From Bacillota bacterium (GTDB lineage Bacteria; Bacillota; Sulfobacillia; Sulfobacillales; JAIMBI01), in assembly GCA_021797815.1 (NCBI GenBank), contig JAJZYZ010000022.1, forward strand, positions 1-39,167: DNA of 39,167 bases, written 5' to 3'. Under the pieces are notes generated by a model. The model ran no database searches. It saw only the letters and a program-made list of their open reading frames with translations, and had not been told where the DNA came from. The position numbers and the translations under genes are program-made. Shown in pieces: positions 14,899 to 23,543 of this stretch (positions are counted from its first letter, which is position 1; each line of letters opens with the position of its first letter).

Positions 14899-17882
14899 TG
14901 GACGGCGGCCGCCTTCCGGTGGACTGGGCGGAGCGCGAGCGCGTCCGTACCGACTTTGACCACAACCTGGTGGTGGAGGCGGGAGCCGGTACGGGCAAGA
15001 CCACGCTGCTGGTCGATCGCACGCTGCACGCCATTTCCACGGGCACCCTGCGGCTTTCGCGGATGGTTATCGTCACGTATCTGGAAAAGGCCGCCATTGA
15101 GCTCCGGCAGCGGATCCGGGCGCGGCTGGAACAGTCGGCCCACACCGGAGAGGTGGCGGCACGTTCTTTTGTGGAGCGCGCCCTGTACGAGCTGCCCACG
15201 GCCCGTATCGGCACCCTCCACGGTCTCGGCCATGGAATCCTCTTGCGGCACGCGATCGAGATGGGGCTCGACCCCAACATGGTGGTGTGGGACGCGGTGG
15301 AGACGGACCGGCAGCGGCGCCTCGCGCTCCGGCAGTGGTTCACCCGGCCGCATCCCGAGGTTTTCAATGTCATGCGCCTCGGTATCAGCTACCCAGAATT
15401 CGAACGTGTGCTGGAGGCCGTCCCGGAACTTCCCGGAGACGAGACGGCGTGGGGAGAGCCGCCCGAGTCGGTTGACGACCTGCTGAAAATGTTTTCGACT
15501 ACACTCGATCGCCTCTCTGACGCGATTGCGGCGGCGGCGCCCGATTCTGAGGATCGCGGCGTGCGGCAGGTGGCCGAATGGCGGGAGAAAATCGGGCGGC
15601 TGCAGAGTCTTCCGGCGTCCGCCGTCGCCGGGCGCCTGTACGACCTGAAGCTTGAGGCCCCCGTGGGCAGTCAGGAGAATTGGGGGTCCCACCGGACATC
15701 CCTGGTGGAGCAGAAAGCGGAACTCCGGGCGCTCCGCGCGCGCCTGGACACATGGCAGGCGGCCGTGGCGGGTGCGGCAGGCCAGCGGCTCGTGGCCGCC
15801 GGCCAGGACTTCGCACGGTTCTTTCAGACCTGGCGCCAGGAGCGGCGGGCGGTGATATACGACGACCAGGTCCGCCTCGTGGCGGCGGCGCTTCGGGATA
15901 GCGCCATTCGGCAGGACGAGGCCGCCTCGCTCGACGCCATCATGGTGGACGAGTATCAGGACACGTCGCCGGTCCAGGTGGAGATCGTGAACGCACTCGC
16001 TGCGGGGCCGAACGGGGCCGGAGAGGCGCCGCCGCCGGCCGGGCGCCTCGTTCTGGTCGGCGACCCGAAACAGTCCATCTATGGATTCAACGGGGCCGAC
16101 CTGACCCAGGCGCAGCGCTGGTCCACCGATCTAGTGGCCAGGGGCGGCGCCGTACTGGTGCCGATCACCGTCAACTTTCGAAGTCGTCCGCCCATCCTGG
16201 ACGCGGTGAATCAGACCTTTGCCGCCGTCTTCAACACCGACGCCTCGCGCGATCCTCAATACCGACCGCTGGTTCCTTATCGCGAACCACAGCCAGGGCC
16301 GGCCGTTCACCGTTTCCGCCTGCATGACGATGAAAAGGGAACACAAAAGAAAAGACAAAGAGAACAGAACCTGTCTTCGGACGCGGCCAGGGCGCGGGAG
16401 GCCGCCGCTGTAGCAGCGCTCATCGGCCGGGCCCTCAATGAAGGATGGATGGTTGGTGACGGACGAGAAAGGCGTCCCCTGCAACTCCGAGACGTGACCA
16501 TCCTGGTGCCGGGAAGGACGGGCCTGGACCTTTATCACCGCGCTCTCGATGAGGCGGGAATTCCTGTGCTGGGTGGAGCGGGACGCGACTTCTATCGGCG
16601 CGATGAGGTGCGCGGACTTGGTGCGGTGCTTCGGGCAGTGGTGTTGCCGGAGGATGCCCTGGCCGTGGTCGCCGCGCTCCGATCGCCCTTCTTCGGGGTC
16701 GAGGACCGGGAGCTCATGCGGCACCGGACGGCGGGCGGCCGCTTCTCCCTTGATCGGCCAGGGGGGCCGGAAGGACCCGTGCGCGACGCACTCGGAACCC
16801 TGAGCACGTGGGCCGGGTGGTGGATGGACAGGGGGCTCACAGAGGTGCTGGAAAGGGCCGCGGCGTTAGTGCGCGAACAGTTTGACGCCCGCGAGGCAGC
16901 CAATGTGAACGCTCTCATCGAGGAGTGCGCCCGCTACGCGTCTAGATGGGGAGCGGCCGAGTATGTCGACTGGCTGTGGGCACGGATAGTGGCGGGAGAC
17001 GAGGGCGATGAGGCCGTGCCGGACGCGGCTTCGGATGCGGTGAGCTTTTCGACCATCCACCGGGCCAAGGGGCTTGAGTGGCCCCTGGTCATTGTGGCCA
17101 GCCTGCGCCATGAACGTCCGCCGCGCCGCGACCCGCTCGTGTATGACCCGCGGAGCCAAGAGTTCGGCCTTCGCATCGGCGGGCGCAAGACCGCGTCGTT
17201 CGCGAAGGTGGAGGAAGAGGTCCGTGCGGAGGAGGACGCAGAGCGCAGGCGGCTCTGGTATGTGGCGCTTACCCGTGCGCGTGACCATCTCGTGATCCTG
17301 GAGTCAGACCCCGAGGTCGTGCTTTTCAAGAACCTGGCGGTCGAGGAGGAGTCCTGGCCGGCGGCAGAACCCGTCCCGGCGCGGGGTGCCCTGGCAAGTC
17401 GCCCTGCGGGGCCAGTGTTCGAGCCACGGCGGTCCATCTCGGCGGAAGTTCTGGCGGATGAGCCGAATCCCGGAGCGGGCTCGCATCTCCGGATGCGGTC
17501 GTGGGTGCGGCGCATGCTGTCCCGGTCAGCATCCGCTCGCACGGATCTGGTGGCGAGCGCGCCGCCGGCGCTTCGCGAAGGACTTTTGTGGATTAAAGGG
17601 CGCCCTTGGGTGCCGGCTGGTTCGGCCCGGACCGGGGTTCCGGTCCATGTGGAAGGGAGTCCGGGCGTTGACGACGTCATCGACGTGATGGTCGAGACCG
17701 AGGCGGGAGCCATTCTCGTGAACATCGTCGACGGCCGGAATGCGGGAGGGACCCGAGACGCCCTGGCCCGGATGCTGGCGGCCCTGGCCGCGGCAGGAAT
17801 GCCGGTCGCGGAGGGGGTGCTGGCGGCCCCTGACATATGCCAGGAGTGGCACGTCGAGACCCGGTACGAGCTTTCCGACTAG
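14898..17882 (+). CDS. AddA-like UvrD/RecB superfamily 1 DNA helicase
   Basis: A 994-residue SF1A helicase. Motifs in order: Walker A EAGAGTGKTT (K34), Ia VTYLEKAAIELRQRI, the GTLHGLGHGILLRHA segment, Walker B MVDEYQDTSPVQ, III LVGDPKQSIYGFNGAD, IV VNFRSRPPIL, V FSTIHRAKGLEW and VI RRLWYVALTRARDHL. In AddA these are followed by a nuclease domain. Here the final 100 residues look like a remnant of one: DDVIDVMVETEAGAILVNIVDG (residues 941-946 for VNIVDG) sits where the family has an acidic residue and then VDYKT, but the lysine is gone. The preceding gene supplies an intact nuclease and overlaps by one base (TGATG), with GGAG upstream. Together they probably process double-strand DNA ends for recombination. 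Helicase call certain; the lost nuclease is inferred. Confidence 0.9.
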   Translation: MDGGRLPVDWAERERVRTDFDHNLVVEAGAGTGKTTLLVDRTLHAISTGTLRLSRMVIVTYLEKAAIELRQRIRARLEQSAHTGEVAARSFVERALYELPTARIGTLHGLGHGILLRHAIEMGLDPNMVVWDAVETDRQRRLALRQWFTRPHPEVFNVMRLGISYPEFERVLEAVPELPGDETAWGEPPESVDDLLKMFSTTLDRLSDAIAAAAPDSEDRGVRQVAEWREKIGRLQSLPASAVAGRLYDLKLEAPVGSQENWGSHRTSLVEQKAELRALRARLDTWQAAVAGAAGQRLVAAGQDFARFFQTWRQERRAVIYDDQVRLVAAALRDSAIRQDEAASLDAIMVDEYQDTSPVQVEIVNALAAGPNGAGEAPPPAGRLVLVGDPKQSIYGFNGADLTQAQRWSTDLVARGGAVLVPITVNFRSRPPILDAVNQTFAAVFNTDASRDPQYRPLVPYREPQPGPAVHRFRLHDDEKGTQKKRQREQNLSSDAARAREAAAVAALIGRALNEGWMVGDGRERRPLQLRDVTILVPGRTGLDLYHRALDEAGIPVLGGAGRDFYRRDEVRGLGAVLRAVVLPEDALAVVAALRSPFFGVEDRELMRHRTAGGRFSLDRPGGPEGPVRDALGTLSTWAGWWMDRGLTEVLERAAALVREQFDAREAANVNALIEECARYASRWGAAEYVDWLWARIVAGDEGDEAVPDAASDAVSFSTIHRAKGLEWPLVIVASLRHERPPRRDPLVYDPRSQEFGLRIGGRKTASFAKVEEEVRAEEDAERRRLWYVALTRARDHLVILESDPEVVLFKNLAVEEESWPAAEPVPARGALASRPAGPVFEPRRSISAEVLADEPNPGAGSHLRMRSWVRRMLSRSASARTDLVASAPPALREGLLWIKGRPWVPAGSARTGVPVHVEGSPGVDDVIDVMVETEAGAILVNIVDGRNAGGTRDALARMLAALAAAGMPVAEGVLAAPDICQEWHVETRYELSD

Positions 17883-17892
17883 GCGTGCGCGC

Positions 17893-17921
17893 CCCCTGCG
17901 GGCAGATCCTGCCCGCAGGGG
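17893..17921. terminator. 13-bp perfect hairpin between convergent AddA-like and methyltransferase genes
   Basis: CCCCTGCGGGCAG (17893-17905) and CTGCCCGCAGGGG (17909-17921) form a perfect 13-bp stem with a 3-base ATC loop, 10 bases after the helicase stop. It lacks a T-tract but is very stable and symmetrically placed for both converging transcripts. Confidence 0.6.
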
Positions 17922-18054
17922 TGCCGGGGACGCGCGTGGCCCTCATGCCCCTTCGGACCTGCCCCTTTCGTGGTCGCGGTCCGCTCACCGGTCTGGCGCG
18001 GCAGGGCCGCTGTGCCTGGCGAGACGGTCTCGCGCCGCTTCCCGATCGTTGCTG

Positions 18055-18891
18055 TCACGCGTCGGTCAGGGATTTTCGGACCACGAAGAAACCGCCCACC
18101 GAGTGAACGCGAAAGAGACCGTCGGCGCGGATCCGAGCCGAGATGGCATCGTGGGCCAGCTGGAGCGCCCGGCCGTAGAGGGCCTCGTCGCCGCCCGCCC
18201 CGCCCAGGTGATAACGGAGGGGGCCGGAGTCGAGATAGCGCACGGCCGCCTCCGCATTCGGGAACAGGAAGCCACCCGGCCTTACGATTCGCTCCGGAGG
18301 TTCGGGGAAGAACCCCGCGCCATTTTCGAGCGAGAAGCGGTGCGAGACAGATTCGAGCGCAGCGGGGCCGAGGCCCAATGCCTCTCGGACTTCCTGCCCG
18401 ATCTCGCCAAGTTCCCGATATGCATGCGCGCCATTGGTTGCGCAGGCGAGGAGACCGCCCGGTCTCAACACGCGCCAGGCTTGGGACAGGGCTCGCTGGA
18501 TGTCCGGTACGTGATACAGCATGAAGTGACAGCCGACCCAGTCAAACCTGTCGGCATCGAACGGAAGCTCCTGGGCGTCGCCGAGGACGATGTGCGCGCG
18601 GGGGTCGCCCGCCGTCTCTCGCTGCAGCCGCTCGAGAATGCCGGCGGAACGATCGAGGCCCACATACTCCGGATTATCGGCGACGACGCGCCGGATGGCC
18701 CGGTACCATCCGCCGGTGCCCGCCCCAACGTCCAGCACCGAGGTGGGCGCAGGGCCCCGCTCTAGGAGCTGCCTGGTGATGTCGGCAAACACGTCCGGGT
18801 CACCCAGGCCATACAGGCGATGGGTGTCGATACGGGTCTGGAGCCGTTCGTCCGACCCGTACTGGGCGTCAAGCTGACCCGGATCGGTCAT
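18055..18891 (-). CDS. Class I SAM-dependent methyltransferase (Methyltransf_11/UbiE type)
   Basis: A 278-residue protein. Motif I is VLDVGAGTGGWYRAI (SAM binding), followed by YVGLDRSAGIL, the DAQELPFDADRFDWV post-motif and HVPDIQRALSQAWRVLRPGG, all standard for small-molecule methyltransferases of the UbiE-like group. The C-terminal 100 residues (ending GGFFVVRKSL) are a cap whose substrate I cannot name. Start ATG 18891 overlaps the stop of the S9 peptidase gene as ATGA, so the two are co-translated. Transcription converges on the AddA-like gene, with the 13-bp hairpin between. Confidence 0.88.
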   Translation of the reverse strand: MTDPGQLDAQYGSDERLQTRIDTHRLYGLGDPDVFADITRQLLERGPAPTSVLDVGAGTGGWYRAIRRVVADNPEYVGLDRSAGILERLQRETAGDPRAHIVLGDAQELPFDADRFDWVGCHFMLYHVPDIQRALSQAWRVLRPGGLLACATNGAHAYRELGEIGQEVREALGLGPAALESVSHRFSLENGAGFFPEPPERIVRPGGFLFPNAEAAVRYLDSGPLRYHLGGAGGDEALYGRALQLAHDAISARIRADGLFRVHSVGGFFVVRKSLTDA

Positions 18892-21083
18892 GCGGGGCCA
18901 GCGTCTTTGGCCGAGGGCGCGGTCGCCGCCGCCGCCGCGTCATCGAGACCTCCGTGGCTATGAAGCCAGTCACGAAGGCGCGTCAGCCGGTCGATGGCGC
19001 GGGTGGGCCGCGTGATGGCATGGTGCTCACCGGGGTACACGACCAGCGCGGTCTCCACACCGCGCTTCTTAAGAGCCACATAGAGCTGCTCTGCCTGGTC
19101 GAGCGGACAGCGCCAGTCGATTTCGCCGGCGGTGATGAGGACCGGCGTCCGGATCTGATCGACGCCGCTCATGGGAGAGATCTGACGGTACAGGTCCTTG
19201 TTCTGCCACGGCACGCCCAAATCGTCCTGCCACCAGGAGTGACAGTCGTCGCTCCCGAACGCCGCCTCGTAGTTCCACATGCCGTGCTCGCTGACCGCCG
19301 CACGGAAGCGGTCGGTGTGGCCGACGGCCCAGTTGGTCATAATGCCGCCTTGGGAGAAGCCCGTGCAGTAGAGCCGGTCCGGGTCCGCCCAACCGAGCTT
19401 TATCACCTCGTCGACGCCGCACATCACATCATCGTGCTCCATCGGCCCCCATCGGCCCTGGATGCTGCGGCAGAAGTCCTCGCCATAGGAGATCGAGCCC
19501 CGGTAGTTTACCTGCAGGATGACGTAGCCGAGGCCGGCAAAGTACTGGGCGTCGAAGTCAAAGCCCGGGGCGTCGAAGGACATCGGCCCTCCGTGGATCA
19601 TCACGAGGAGCGGTGCCGGAGGATCCTCGCCGGGCCGGAATTCCGGCGGGAGGGTCACGAGAGCCTCAACGTCGACGCCATCGTGATCCAGGTAGCGGAT
19701 GACCCGGACGTCGGCGAGATTCCGGTCGGTCAGCCACGCCTTTTCCAGCTGCGAGATGCGCACAGCCGGATTGGCGTGATCGATGCGGTATATCTCCTGA
19801 CCCGACTGCGGCGAATCCATGACGGCTACGACCCGCCCGCCGGCGGCGTCGAACCCGCTCACGCTGTAAAGTCGTGTGGCGGGTTCCTCCAATATCCAAC
19901 GGCCGTCGGGATTCACGGCACATAGACGCCACTGGCCCTCGTGTCCGGCCATCGCGATCAGACGCTCCGGCTCGGGCCAGGTCAACTGGACAGCCGGTCC
20001 CCGCATGCCTTCCGTCAGGATCCGCGCCGGGGTGCGGTCGGCAGCGATCGGGTATACCCGGGCGTTTTGAATGGGATCGAGGCCGGGATCATCCGGCACC
20101 ACGCCACCGATTTCGGTCCAGCCCTGGCCGATCGCGCTCTCAAAGTCGTCGACCAAAAGCGCGTCGGCGACGTCCATCGCCATCACGTGCTGGACTACAT
20201 ACGAATTCTCCGGTTCGCGCCCCGCCATGAAGGCGACCTGGGACCCATCCGGGGAGAAGACGGCGCCGGCGGCATTCACGTCACCACGGGTAAGACGCCG
20301 CACGGCCCGGGTGTCCGGGTGGACAAGCCACAGGTCGGTGCGGCCGTTCTGGTCCGGGTCACCCGTACGATTGGACGAAAACAGGATGGCGTCCCCGCCA
20401 GGCGACCAGACTGGGGCCGTCTCCGAGGCTTTGCCAGCTGTCAGACGGGTCTCGGAGCGATCGACGACGTTCACGGCAAAGAGGTGATGCGGCACGTCGT
20501 CCAGAAAGCCGGCGCCGTCGGCTTTGTGCTGCACGCGAGTCAGGACGAACGGCCCCGGCTTCTTCTTGTCACGAAGACTTTTGAGGTACGCCTGCTGCTC
20601 GTCAGAGGGATCGCGGCTTTCGATGACGATTCGGGTTCCGTCCGGACTCCAGGAAAACGACTCCACCCCCTCGGGGCGTCGGCTGAGCTGCCGCGGCTCC
20701 CCTCCGTCGCGCAGGTCCAGCACCCACACCTGGGCTTTGGGTTCTTCTTTCTCGTCGGCGGCTGGTTTGTCTGCCTCACCAGTCCCGGACACTGGCGTGA
20801 TGGAAGCCACTTCCCACTCGTCGGGACGGTTCGAGAGAAACGCCAGATAGCGCCCGTCGCTCGAGAAGCGGGGCTGGGCGTCCCGAAAAGCTCCCCGGGT
20901 CAACCGGTGCGGTTCGCCGGGACCCCCGAGATTTAAGAGATAGAGGTTCCGGATATGGTCGTCGTCCAGTCGTCGCGGGGCGTCCAGGATGAAGGCCGCC
21001 CGGGACCCGTCGCGCGAGAGGGATATCTCGCGTACCTGCGTGTGCCGGTAGATGTCGTCAAGGGTAATGCGCGTCTTCGCCAA
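18888..21083 (-). CDS. S9 family serine peptidase (acylaminoacyl-peptidase/prolyl oligopeptidase type)
   Basis: About 731 residues. The N-terminal half carries PD40/beta-propeller repeats (FSSDGRYLAFLSNR, WSPDGTRIVIES, WSPGGDAILFSSNR, FSPDGSQVAFMAG). The C-terminal alpha/beta-hydrolase has the nucleophile S577 in TGFSQGG, D656 in AGEIDWRCP and H688 in YPGEHHAITR; the oxyanion side is VMIHGGP. This is the S9C layout of acylaminoacyl peptidases, which cleave short or N-blocked peptides; no signal peptide is seen, so it is probably cytoplasmic. Start TTG 21083 (MAKTRITLDDIYRH) matches the family's N-terminus and follows AAGGGCGG by 6 bases; the 70-residue extension from 21293 is basic, unlike the family, and is rejected. 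Coupled by ATGA to the methyltransferase gene. Confidence 0.88.
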   Translation of the reverse strand: MAKTRITLDDIYRHTQVREISLSRDGSRAAFILDAPRRLDDDHIRNLYLLNLGGPGEPHRLTRGAFRDAQPRFSSDGRYLAFLSNRPDEWEVASITPVSGTGEADKPAADEKEEPKAQVWVLDLRDGGEPRQLSRRPEGVESFSWSPDGTRIVIESRDPSDEQQAYLKSLRDKKKPGPFVLTRVQHKADGAGFLDDVPHHLFAVNVVDRSETRLTAGKASETAPVWSPGGDAILFSSNRTGDPDQNGRTDLWLVHPDTRAVRRLTRGDVNAAGAVFSPDGSQVAFMAGREPENSYVVQHVMAMDVADALLVDDFESAIGQGWTEIGGVVPDDPGLDPIQNARVYPIAADRTPARILTEGMRGPAVQLTWPEPERLIAMAGHEGQWRLCAVNPDGRWILEEPATRLYSVSGFDAAGGRVVAVMDSPQSGQEIYRIDHANPAVRISQLEKAWLTDRNLADVRVIRYLDHDGVDVEALVTLPPEFRPGEDPPAPLLVMIHGGPMSFDAPGFDFDAQYFAGLGYVILQVNYRGSISYGEDFCRSIQGRWGPMEHDDVMCGVDEVIKLGWADPDRLYCTGFSQGGIMTNWAVGHTDRFRAAVSEHGMWNYEAAFGSDDCHSWWQDDLGVPWQNKDLYRQISPMSGVDQIRTPVLITAGEIDWRCPLDQAEQLYVALKKRGVETALVVYPGEHHAITRPTRAIDRLTRLRDWLHSHGGLDDAAAAATAPSAKDAGPA

Positions 21084-21142
21084 TGGGGTCCGCCCTTCTT
21101 CCTCTCTGGCCGCGTGACAAGATCTGCTCTCTGGACGTTTTC

Positions 21143-21170
21143 GCCGGCAAGAGCCCCGATCCTTGCCGGC
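21143..21170. repeat. 9-bp inverted repeat in the S9 peptidase/dioxygenase intergenic region
   Basis: GCCGGCAAG (21143-21151) and CTTGCCGGC (21162-21170) are a perfect inverted repeat with a 10-base spacer, about 60 bases upstream of the S9 start and between two divergent genes. It may be an operator or a leader hairpin; no convincing promoter pair could be placed beside it. Confidence 0.7.
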
Positions 21171-21291
21171 AGGTCTTGGGCTATGGCACGGGAGGGCCAT
21201 ATTTCGGCGGCGTCGCGCTGTCCTTGAACAGCTCTTCCAAAAGGGAGTAGGGTGACGTGTCGGGCCGCGCCCGACCGAAAGGAGAACCGCC

Positions 21292-22068
21292 ATGCCGTCC
21301 CTTTTCGTGGCTCATGGATCGCCGATGGTTGCCATCGAGGACAGCGAGTACGGGCGGTTTCTTGACAGCTTGGCCGCGACGCTGCCGCATCCTCGCGCCA
21401 TCGTCATCTTCTCCGCGCACTTCGAGGCGGAAACGGAACATGTGCACCGAACATCTCGCTACCACACCATGTACGACTTCGGGGGCTTTCCCGACGCCCT
21501 TTATCAAATTCGCTACGAGCCGCCGGGCGATCCGGCCCTTGCCGATGACATCCTGGAACGTCTAAAAGCCGCCGGCATAGACGCCCGCCCGGAGGCGTCG
21601 CGCGGGCTCGACCACGGTGCCTGGACCGTCCTGCGCCGCCTGTACCCGGCCGCCGACATCCCGGTGGTGGAGATGTCGGTCAACAAGAAGCTGTCGGCCG
21701 AGGACCAGTTTCAGGTGGGCCGGGCCCTTTCTTCGCTGGGTGAGGACGTGCTCTTTGTGGGGAGCGGCGTCACTGTGCACAATTTCACCATGCTTCGCCT
21801 CGCCCGTGAGGATGGCGAGCCGGCACCCTTTGCGGTCGGCTTTGAAACCTGGCTCGAGGGCGTGCTGCGCGAGGGCCGCCTCGAGGATCTGTTCGATTAC
21901 CGCAGCCGGGCTCCATACCGGGAAGAGGCTGTCCCAGAGGGGGCAAGCGAACACTTCGCCCCCCTCCTGTACGTGGCCGGTACTGCCAGCGGGAGCGGCC
22001 AGGCGCGGCTCATGTATCGCGATTACCTATGGGGTGTCATGAGCAATTCGGTGTATCTCTTTCAATAG
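21292..22068 (+). CDS. DODA-type (class III extradiol, YgiD-like) dioxygenase
   Basis: A 258-residue protein of the LigB/DODA family, single-subunit form. Metal and catalytic histidines are in place: H8 in FVAHGSP, H43 in FSAHFEAE, H108 in GLDHGAW, H163 in TVHNF and H221 in SEHFAPLL. Members open catechol or DOPA rings; E. coli YgiD cleaves L-DOPA. The substrate here is unknown. ATG 21292 has an excellent AAAGGAG site 7-8 bases upstream. It is separated by about 100 bases from folP and is divergent from the S9 peptidase, so it is probably its own unit. Confidence 0.9.
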   Translation: MPSLFVAHGSPMVAIEDSEYGRFLDSLAATLPHPRAIVIFSAHFEAETEHVHRTSRYHTMYDFGGFPDALYQIRYEPPGDPALADDILERLKAAGIDARPEASRGLDHGAWTVLRRLYPAADIPVVEMSVNKKLSAEDQFQVGRALSSLGEDVLFVGSGVTVHNFTMLRLAREDGEPAPFAVGFETWLEGVLREGRLEDLFDYRSRAPYREEAVPEGASEHFAPLLYVAGTASGSGQARLMYRDYLWGVMSNSVYLFQ

Positions 22069-22170
22069 CTGCGTGGGTGGCGCGCTCGCGGGAAGAAGGC
22101 GCCGCCCTTCCGGTGCGTCAGAAGGCAAGGGGGCTGTCACATCGCGCGCTTCATTCCGGTAAGCCCTGAG

Positions 22171-23190
22171 GTGGTTCCCGAACTTGTCTCGGCCGGGTTT
22201 CCCCTTCCCGACGGGGGCGAGGCCGCCCTGGTCGGCCTTCCCGTTGGGAGCGGGGGCATTGCGGGGGCGACGCCGTTTTCGATGGAGTCGGCTCCCCACC
22301 TCGTCTGGTGGGCCGGCAGGCGGCAGGAGCTTATGGCCTGGTGCGACATGACCGGGGAGGAATCCGAGCGGCAATGGCCGACGGCGTGGACTCTTCCCGG
22401 ACGCTCCGTGATGTTTCACCGTGATGGTGCCGTTGTGGGTGTCTTGAATGTGACCCCCGACTCTTTCTCTGACGGGGGGCGCTACGTCACGCCGGGGCTT
22501 CAGGCGGACAGGGTCCGGGCCATCCTTCACGACGGCGCTCTCCTGGCCGATGTGGGGGCGGAGTCCACCCGCCCGGGCCACACTCCCATCGATGCCGACG
22601 CCGAGTGGCGCCGGCTCTCTCCCCTGCTGGAAGCGTTGGGGCCGTCCGAATTGGGTCGGCTTTCTATCGACACGCGCCACGGGGAGACGGCGCGGCGAGC
22701 CGTGAAGAGCGGGGTGGCCGCCATCAACGATGTTTCGGGACGCCCCGACCCTGTGATGCGTGAGGTGCTGGCGTCGGACTCGGTCGGCTATGTGTTCATG
22801 TTCAACCGCGACGAGCCATTTCCCCCGGGGACCTTCGGGATTGGCCGGATGCTGCGCGAAATGGACGAGAAAATGGCCTCGCTTCTGGACGGGGGTGTGA
22901 GTCGGGATCGGGTGGCGGTGGACCCGGGATTGGGTTTCGCCTATGGCGGAGACGAGAACCTGGCGGTTCTGAGGCACCTCCGACTGTTTCGGTTGTTTGA
23001 TCGGCCGCTTTTGGTGGGAGGAAGCCGCAAGCGCTTCGTCGGCCGCATCACCGGGCGCGCGGTGGGGGAGCGGGACCCGGCAGGAACGGCCCTGGCGGCC
23101 CTGATGCGTCTTTACGGCGCCGATCTCATCCGTACCCACTCCGTGCGTGACGCGGTGGATGCCCTCAGGGTGGCGGAGGCGCTCGCATGA
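22171..23190 (+). CDS. folP: Dihydropteroate synthase with an N-terminal extension
   Basis: At least 339 residues; condenses p-aminobenzoate with 6-hydroxymethyl-dihydropterin diphosphate. TIM-barrel motifs are complete: GVLNVTPDSFSDGG, DVGAESTRPG, SIDTRHGETARRAV, AAINDVSG, VDPGLGFAYGGDENL and LLVGGSRKRFVGR, ending IRTHSVRDAVDAL. About 80 residues precede the barrel, as in several clostridial DHPS proteins. GTG 22171 is the first standard start but lacks a ribosome site. Upstream the frame stays open, and IARFIPVSPEVVPEL resembles the family's extended N-terminus, with AAGGGGG 7 bases before an ATC at 22141; that codon may be the true start. folB follows with an ATGA overlap. Function certain, start uncertain. 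Confidence 0.92.
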   Translation: MVPELVSAGFPLPDGGEAALVGLPVGSGGIAGATPFSMESAPHLVWWAGRRQELMAWCDMTGEESERQWPTAWTLPGRSVMFHRDGAVVGVLNVTPDSFSDGGRYVTPGLQADRVRAILHDGALLADVGAESTRPGHTPIDADAEWRRLSPLLEALGPSELGRLSIDTRHGETARRAVKSGVAAINDVSGRPDPVMREVLASDSVGYVFMFNRDEPFPPGTFGIGRMLREMDEKMASLLDGGVSRDRVAVDPGLGFAYGGDENLAVLRHLRLFRLFDRPLLVGGSRKRFVGRITGRAVGERDPAGTALAALMRLYGADLIRTHSVRDAVDALRVAEALA

Positions 23191-23543
23191 CCACCTGCCG
23201 GATCTTTGTCAGCGACATGCGTTTTTTCGCCCGCCATGGCCTCCTGGCCACGGAGACCCAGGCGGCGCAGCTTTTTTCGGTGGACATTGAGGTCCTGCTG
23301 ACGGGGCCGGGAGCGGCGGAGTCTGGGAATCTCGGGGACACCGTTGACTATCGGACCATATGGGAGGCGGCCCGCACCGTCATGATGGGAGCGCACGAGA
23401 CCTTGCTGGAGCGCCTCGCCTATAGAATCGCCGCGGCCCTCTGGCAGGCACCGGCCCAAACCGTCAGGGTCCAGGTGCGAAAGCTGACGCCTCCGCTCGG
23501 TGGCCCGGCCGCGGACGTGGGAGCGGAGGTTCTCCTTGAGTAA
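23187..23543 (+). CDS. folB: Dihydroneopterin aldolase
   Basis: A 118-residue enzyme that cleaves dihydroneopterin to 6-hydroxymethyl-dihydropterin and glycolaldehyde. FolB marks: RFFARHGLLATETQ with the substrate-binding Glu (E23), the NLGDTVDY segment, and the catalytic lysine K99 in VRVQVRKLTPPL. Its length is normal. ATG 23187 overlaps the folP stop as ATGA, and folK begins within its last codons, so the three folate genes form one translationally linked operon, in the same order as in Bacillus. Confidence 0.94.
   Translation: MTTCRIFVSDMRFFARHGLLATETQAAQLFSVDIEVLLTGPGAAESGNLGDTVDYRTIWEAARTVMMGAHETLLERLAYRIAAALWQAPAQTVRVQVRKLTPPLGGPAADVGAEVLLE

Noticed and set aside
18954-20936. Plus-strand frames of 323 and 331 codons under the S9 peptidase gene
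   Set aside because: The opposite strand encodes a complete catalytic triad and propeller; these are complementary shadows.
21084-21293. 70-residue N-terminal extension of the S9 peptidase
   Set aside because: The extension is basic and Cys/Arg-rich, unlike the family; a TTG with a ribosome site begins exactly at the conserved N-terminus.
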